From: a bacterium
Lineage (GTDB): Bacteria; UBP14; UBA6098
DNA: 9,662 nucleotides
Assembly: GCA_030642425.1 (NCBI GenBank)
Contig: DAOWNU010000041.1
Coordinates: forward strand, 1-9,662
Direction: 5' to 3'
Of this stretch, positions 6,305 through 9,662 are shown in pieces. Within the stretch, counting starts at the first letter, position 1; each line of letters starts with the position of its first letter. The notes under the pieces are model-generated. The model was not told where the DNA came from, made no database searches, and saw only the letters and a list, made by a program, of their open reading frames with translations. A program made the position numbers and the translations under genes.

Positions 6305-6763
6305 ATGAAGAAAATGAAAAAAATCATTATCGCTCTTGTCCTTGCCGCTTTTATATTGACAATAGGCTGCGGCGGCATGGGGATCGAGGGTAATTTCGAG
6401 ATGAACCGGGACGAGCTTCAGGCGCTTTTCGATGAAGAGGCCGAGTTCATCCTGCTGGATGTCCGCGAACCGTATGAATTCGACGAGGGCAATATCGACT
6501 ATTCGTTCAATATGCCCCTCGGCGTGGTCGAATCGAGTGTCGAAAACCAAAGCTACTGGGACAGTCAGGCGTGGGACATGCCCGGAAAGGACGACCTGTT
6601 GATCATCTATTCGATGAAGGGCAAACGCGGAGCGTTGGCGGTCGAAAGGCTGATCAAGCTCGGCTATACGAATGTTGTGAACCTTTACGGCGGCTACACA
6701 CTTTGGCTCGACCCGGACGCTGATCTGGACGCAGAGCCGGTGAGCGGCGGCTGTGGCGGATAA
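6305..6763 (+). CDS. Rhodanese-like lipoprotein with Ser in place of the catalytic Cys
   Basis: The start at ATG 6305 (152 residues) is supported by AAAGGG at 6291-6296 and gives a clean lipoprotein signal. The charged MKKMKK is followed by a hydrophobic stretch ending LTIGC, with Cys22 as the lipid-modified residue. An upstream in-frame ATG at 6254 would overlap yedE and bury the signal, so I reject it. The rest is a single rhodanese domain: LLDVREPYEFDEGNID at 50-65 is the standard DxRxxxEF block, and LYGGYTLW near 128-134 the usual end. The active-site loop reads YSMKGKR (102-108), so the expected CxxGxR cysteine is Ser103 (TCG). Classical sulfurtransferase activity is therefore unlikely. 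The C terminus SGGCGG ends with an exposed Cys150 that could be an alternative thiol. It probably sits in the periplasm, anchored to a membrane, between the permease and the tandem rhodanese genes. Confidence 0.88.
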   Translation: MKKMKKIIIALVLAAFILTIGCGGMGIEGNFEMNRDELQALFDEEAEFILLDVREPYEFDEGNIDYSFNMPLGVVESSVENQSYWDSQAWDMPGKDDLLIIYSMKGKRGALAVERLIKLGYTNVVNLYGGYTLWLDPDADLDAEPVSGGCGG

Positions 6764-6798
6764 AAATTTTTAGTTAAAACACAAAACAAGGAGAAACG

Positions 6799-7755
6799 AT
6801 GTTGAAAAAACACTGTTTGTTAATAGTTGTTATCGCGATGCTCACACTTATTGCTGGCTGTAAAGACGCAACCGATCCGCCCGAGGACTCCGCGTTCGAG
6901 TTGCTGACGGAATACATGTCCGCCAACAATATGGACCTGTCCGACATGACGAGCACCTGGATTATTACTGCGGCGAATCTCTATGCCGATACTACTTATT
7001 ATATTATGGACATCCGCAGCCAGGGAGATTACGACACGCTGGGCCATATCGACGGAGCGGTGCATTCTTCGCTGGCCACTATTGTGACCGACGCGTCGCC
7101 TAGCGGCACACGACCCATTATTGTTGCTTGTTACACAGGACAATCTGCCGCGCACGCTGTTGTCGCGCTGAGGCTTAGCGGATACGACGACGCGATGAGC
7201 CTAAAATTCGGGATGAGTTCGTGGAACGCCATCTTCGACAAGTGGACGAGCAGCACCGGCAATATCGCCGACGGCCACGCCAACTGGTCAACCGGAGCCA
7301 CGGCCACGCTTTCGACATTCGGCGATCCGGAGATAACTTCCAGTTCGACCGACGGTGCCACAATTCTCGCCGCGCAGGTCGATGCGATGCTCGCCGGAGG
7401 TTTTAAGGGCGTTTTGGCTATCGACGTTCTGACCACGCCCGCGAATTACTTCATCAATAATTATTGGTTAGCGTCGGATGTAACGACATACGGCCATATC
7501 GACGGCGCGTATCGGATCAAAGAAGACCTGACCCTCGCCGCCGGTGGATTTGGAAATCTCGACCCGAATGAAACTATCGTAACTTACTGCTGGACCGGCC
7601 AGACATCGTCCGTTGTTACGGCATACCTTACCGTTCTCGGTTACGATGCTTCGAGCCTTAAATTCGGCGTGAACGCGATGATATACGACGATCTGACGAG
7701 CGGCAAATGGTCGGCGCCCGAAGATTATCCATATATAACAACGCCAACTTCTTAG
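6799..7755 (+). CDS. Lipoprotein with two rhodanese domains, both with catalytic Cys
   Basis: AAGGAG (6788-6793) fixes the ATG at 6799. The 318-residue product starts with a lipoprotein signal MLKKHCLLIVVIAMLTLIAGC, whose lipobox LIAG precedes Cys21. Domain one spans about 55-150, with IMDIRSQGDYDTLGHIDGA (69-87) and active loop CYTGQS (Cys111). Domain two spans about 186-305, with VLAIDV (205-210), YGHIDGAYRI and active loop CWTGQT (Cys264). The two domains share the pattern TGHIDGA-type block, C-x-TGQ loop and SLKFG near the end (135-138 and 286-290), showing internal duplication. The CxTGQ loop is common in exported rhodanese-like proteins. Rhodanese domains pass sulfane sulfur from donors such as thiosulfate or polysulfide to thiol acceptors. 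Location is probably the periplasmic face of a membrane. The linker is Ser/Thr-rich. Confidence 0.9.
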   Translation: MLKKHCLLIVVIAMLTLIAGCKDATDPPEDSAFELLTEYMSANNMDLSDMTSTWIITAANLYADTTYYIMDIRSQGDYDTLGHIDGAVHSSLATIVTDASPSGTRPIIVACYTGQSAAHAVVALRLSGYDDAMSLKFGMSSWNAIFDKWTSSTGNIADGHANWSTGATATLSTFGDPEITSSSTDGATILAAQVDAMLAGGFKGVLAIDVLTTPANYFINNYWLASDVTTYGHIDGAYRIKEDLTLAAGGFGNLDPNETIVTYCWTGQTSSVVTAYLTVLGYDASSLKFGVNAMIYDDLTSGKWSAPEDYPYITTPTS

Positions 7756-7768
7756 GCGATTTTTCGCC
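7755..7768 (+). other. Small hairpin at the stop of the tandem rhodanese gene
   Basis: GGCGA (7755-7759), loop TTTT, TCGCC (7764-7768). The stem starts in the last base of the TAG stop. No T-run follows, so termination is doubtful. Confidence 0.35.
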
Positions 7769-7794
7769 ATAATTCGTTGGTTAAATAGAGATAT

Positions 7795-7828
7795 GGGGCA
7801 AAGAGACAAAATTCTTTCTCTTTGCCTC
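7795..7828 (+). promoter_or_regulatory. Strong hairpin in the leader of the porin gene
   Basis: The arms GGCAAAGAGA (7797-7806) and TCTCTTTGCC (7817-7826) form a perfect 10-bp stem with a 10-base loop. G·T and G·C pairs extend it to 7795-7828. It ends about 10 bases before the GGAGG ribosome site (7839-7843) of the porin gene. No downstream T-run is present, so it looks less like an intrinsic terminator than like an mRNA stabiliser, processing site or leader element that sets porin expression apart from the upstream genes. Confidence 0.6.
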
Positions 7829-7847
7829 TCGAAAAAACGGAGGTAAA

Positions 7848-8921
7848 ATGCAAAGGTTGTTCATTATCGCGCTCGCTTTAATCTGCCTAACTGTTCCCGG
7901 CCTTATTTTCGCGCAGGGGTGCATGTCCGGCGGTTCCGAGGAGGGCGTCAGTGTCGTTGGGTTTGTCCAGCCGCAATTCGAATACAAGTTCCAGGAGGAC
8001 GCCGATGGCGAGGCTGACAATATCAACAGCTTTACGTTCAACAGGGCGCGCGTCGGCTTCGTCGGGAGCATCCCCTACGACGTGAGTTATTATTTTATGC
8101 TCGAAGCCAATCCATTTAAGGGAGACGCCTTTCTTCTGGACGGCTTCTTCACCTATACCCGGCTGGAACCGTATGCAAGTTTTTCTATCGGCAAGTTCAA
8201 ATCGCCGTTCAGCCTCGAGCTGAATACCGGCTGCGCCAATCTTTATACGATAAATCGCTCGCAGGTCGTAAGCACGCTTGCCACTCCCGGTCGCGATTTC
8301 GGCTTGATGGCATTCGGGTACTACAACGATCTCGTGAATTATAATCTCGCCTACATGAACGGCACCGGAGCCGCCGAGTGGGACGACAATGCCGCAAAGG
8401 ACATAGTCGGCAGGGTCGTCGTGACGCCGATAGAATATGTCAGTCTCGGCGGCAGTTTCAGATTCGGCAATCAACCGCCGGCATCGGAGGCATCCGAAGA
8501 GGACGACAAGAGGTCGAGATTCGGCGGCGAATTGCAGCTCAAATACGGCGATTTCCTCATGCAGGGCGAATATCTCATGGGTAAGTTAGAATCCTCGGGC
8601 GGCACGATAACCCACCCCCCGGATTGCAATCACGATACGACCTGGTATGAAATTGTCCCGGAGGGCGAAACTAAAAGCGGCGGATTCTGGGCCCACGTGA
8701 TGTATATGACCCCCTGGAGCGTGCAGCCGGTAATAAAATATGAGATGTTCGATCCCAATAATGACACGGACGACAACGAAACGAGCATCATAACGTTCGG
8801 ACTGAATTACTTTATCAACGATTGGTCGAGGGTTCAGGTCAATTATCTCTATAAGGCCGAAGCCGGCAGCGAGGTCTCGAACGACGAGATACTCGTCCAA
8901 TTCCAGGCGCTATTTAATTAG
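7848..8921 (+). CDS. Porin O/P-like outer-membrane beta-barrel protein
   Basis: The ATG at 7848 is preceded by GGAGG (7839-7843). A Sec signal peptide covers about residues 1-23 (hydrophobic LFIIALALICLTVPGLIFA, then QGC). The mature 335-residue protein has alternating strand-like segments ending in aromatics, few long hydrophobic stretches and a last strand ending FQALFN, as outer-membrane barrels do. The block FSIGKFKSPFSLE at 112-124 and the early FNRARVGFVGSI segment resemble phosphate-selective porin O/P (OprO/OprP) family proteins. Three cysteines (25, 129, 260) occur in the mature part, which is unusual for a porin. Cys25 lies in AQGC, which is not a good lipobox. Substrate cannot be read from sequence; placement between exported rhodaneses suggests an anion such as thiosulfate, as inference. 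Confidence 0.85.
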   Translation: MQRLFIIALALICLTVPGLIFAQGCMSGGSEEGVSVVGFVQPQFEYKFQEDADGEADNINSFTFNRARVGFVGSIPYDVSYYFMLEANPFKGDAFLLDGFFTYTRLEPYASFSIGKFKSPFSLELNTGCANLYTINRSQVVSTLATPGRDFGLMAFGYYNDLVNYNLAYMNGTGAAEWDDNAAKDIVGRVVVTPIEYVSLGGSFRFGNQPPASEASEEDDKRSRFGGELQLKYGDFLMQGEYLMGKLESSGGTITHPPDCNHDTTWYEIVPEGETKSGGFWAHVMYMTPWSVQPVIKYEMFDPNNDTDDNETSIITFGLNYFINDWSRVQVNYLYKAEAGSEVSNDEILVQFQALFN

Positions 8922-8953
8922 ACTAAACGATATTTAAAAACACAAGGAGAAAA

Positions 8954-9662
8954 ATGAAAAAGACTTTACTGTTACTATCGCTGGTTGTCGCGCTTCTATT
9001 CTGCGGTCAGCTTCAGGCGAAACTTATCACCGCGAAAGAACTCGCGGGGATTATGGACGACGAAAACGTCGTGATAGTATCCGGCCGGAAAGCAAAGGAC
9101 TATAAAACAGTGCACATTAAGGGCGCGGTCCACGTTTGGCCCGAGGACTTCTATCAGCCGGGCGACATAGAGGGAATGCTCAAAAGCCCCGAAGAGGTCG
9201 CGGAATTTTTCGGCGGAAAGGGAATAAGCGAGACAAACACAATCGTCGTCTATTGCGGCAAGGGTGTCGTTGCGGGAAGGCTCTACTGGGTGTTAGATTA
9301 TCTCGGCGCAGAGGATATTCGTTTCCTCGACGGACAGATGAAAGCCTGGCGGAAGGCCCGTAAACCGGTAACCAAGGAAGCGACTGTTCTTGATCCGGTC
9401 ACCTTCACCCCCACCGTGAACGCGGATATAATCGCGACGATGGCGTATGTTAAAGCCCATAAAAACGACGCGGGCGTGGTTCTTGTCGATGTTCGCAGCA
9501 TCGAGGAATACAACGGCGAAGATGGCGAGGCGTCACGCAGGGGACATATCCCCGGCGCGATCCATTTCGAGAATAAAAAGATCATCGACGAAGATGGCGT
9601 GCTCGCATCGAAAGCGGAGATGACAAAACTTTTCAACGCCGCCGGTATAACTTCAGGCAAGG
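8954..9662 (+). CDS. Secreted two-domain rhodanese (thiosulfate/3-mercaptopyruvate sulfurtransferase-like), 3' partial
   Basis: AAGGAG (8944-8949) precedes ATG 8954. The frame stays open for 236 codons to the right edge, so the gene is cut. A signal peptide MKKTLLLLSLVVALLFCGQL then QA suggests cleavage after LQA (residue 22); the internal FC is not a valid lipobox. Domain one (about 24-140) contains HIKGAVH and the active-site loop VVYCGKGVVAGRLYW with Cys101, ending LDGQMKAWRKARKPV. Domain two begins about 158, with VVLVDVRSIEEYNGEDG and RRGHIPGAIHFENKKI, and stops before its own active loop. The order resembles two-domain sulfurtransferases of the SseA/rhodanese family, where commonly only the C-terminal domain has the active Cys; here the N-terminal domain has one. 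It is probably periplasmic and belongs with the preceding exported rhodaneses; the gap to the porin gene is 32 bases. Confidence 0.88.
   Translation, partial: MKKTLLLLSLVVALLFCGQLQAKLITAKELAGIMDDENVVIVSGRKAKDYKTVHIKGAVHVWPEDFYQPGDIEGMLKSPEEVAEFFGGKGISETNTIVVYCGKGVVAGRLYWVLDYLGAEDIRFLDGQMKAWRKARKPVTKEATVLDPVTFTPTVNADIIATMAYVKAHKNDAGVVLVDVRSIEEYNGEDGEASRRGHIPGAIHFENKKIIDEDGVLASKAEMTKLFNAAGITSGK

Overview
The window reads as a Gram-negative, anaerobe-type bacterial chromosome segment. The evidence is a Porin O/P-like outer-membrane protein, Sec and lipoprotein signal peptides, and a large HdrA-type flavin/iron-sulfur oxidoreductase. Codon use is moderately GC-rich and all supported genes lie on the + strand. 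I cannot name the taxon. HdrA fused to an NAD(P)H module, together with YedE/TusA and exported rhodaneses, fits sulfur-metabolising Deltaproteobacteria-like lineages or uncultured candidate phyla; this is inference.

Left third (1-4051): a gene open at the left edge encodes a multidomain GltD-HdrA-HdrA fusion. Its frame stops at a TAG (3536-3538) but continues at once, in the same frame, into a 2x[4Fe-4S] ferredoxin domain of the kind that normally closes HdrA. In that domain the fourth cysteine of the first cluster motif is a TGA (3584-3586). This is either a selenocysteine codon or the second of two nonsense mutations. A small ArsR-family regulator with two cysteines follows three bases after the domain's TAA.

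Middle (4052-4759): about 700 bases without a convincing gene. They hold a degenerate 21-bp tandem array of about 19 units, partly organised as 42-bp dimers. The array is bracketed by an 8-bp inverted repeat (TGGGTGCA / TGCACCCA) and, further out, by a 29-bp direct repeat copying the last codons and stop of the arsR gene. A moderate set of sigma70-like hexamer pairs recurs inside the dimers.

Right half (4747-9662): a compact, probably co-transcribed set. It contains a TusA/YeeD-type sulfur carrier, a YedE/YeeE permease, a rhodanese-like lipoprotein whose catalytic Cys is Ser, a lipoprotein with two Cys-bearing rhodanese domains, a Porin O/P-like protein preceded by a strong hairpin, and a secreted two-domain sulfurtransferase cut by the right edge.

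Together the genes suggest a path for sulfur, possibly selenium, across the envelope: porin, then lipid-anchored and periplasmic rhodaneses, then YedE permease, then cytoplasmic TusA. The upstream HdrA-type enzyme would be the cytoplasmic redox partner and the ArsR protein a possible sulfur or redox-responsive regulator. Each family assignment is read from motifs; the assembled pathway is inference.
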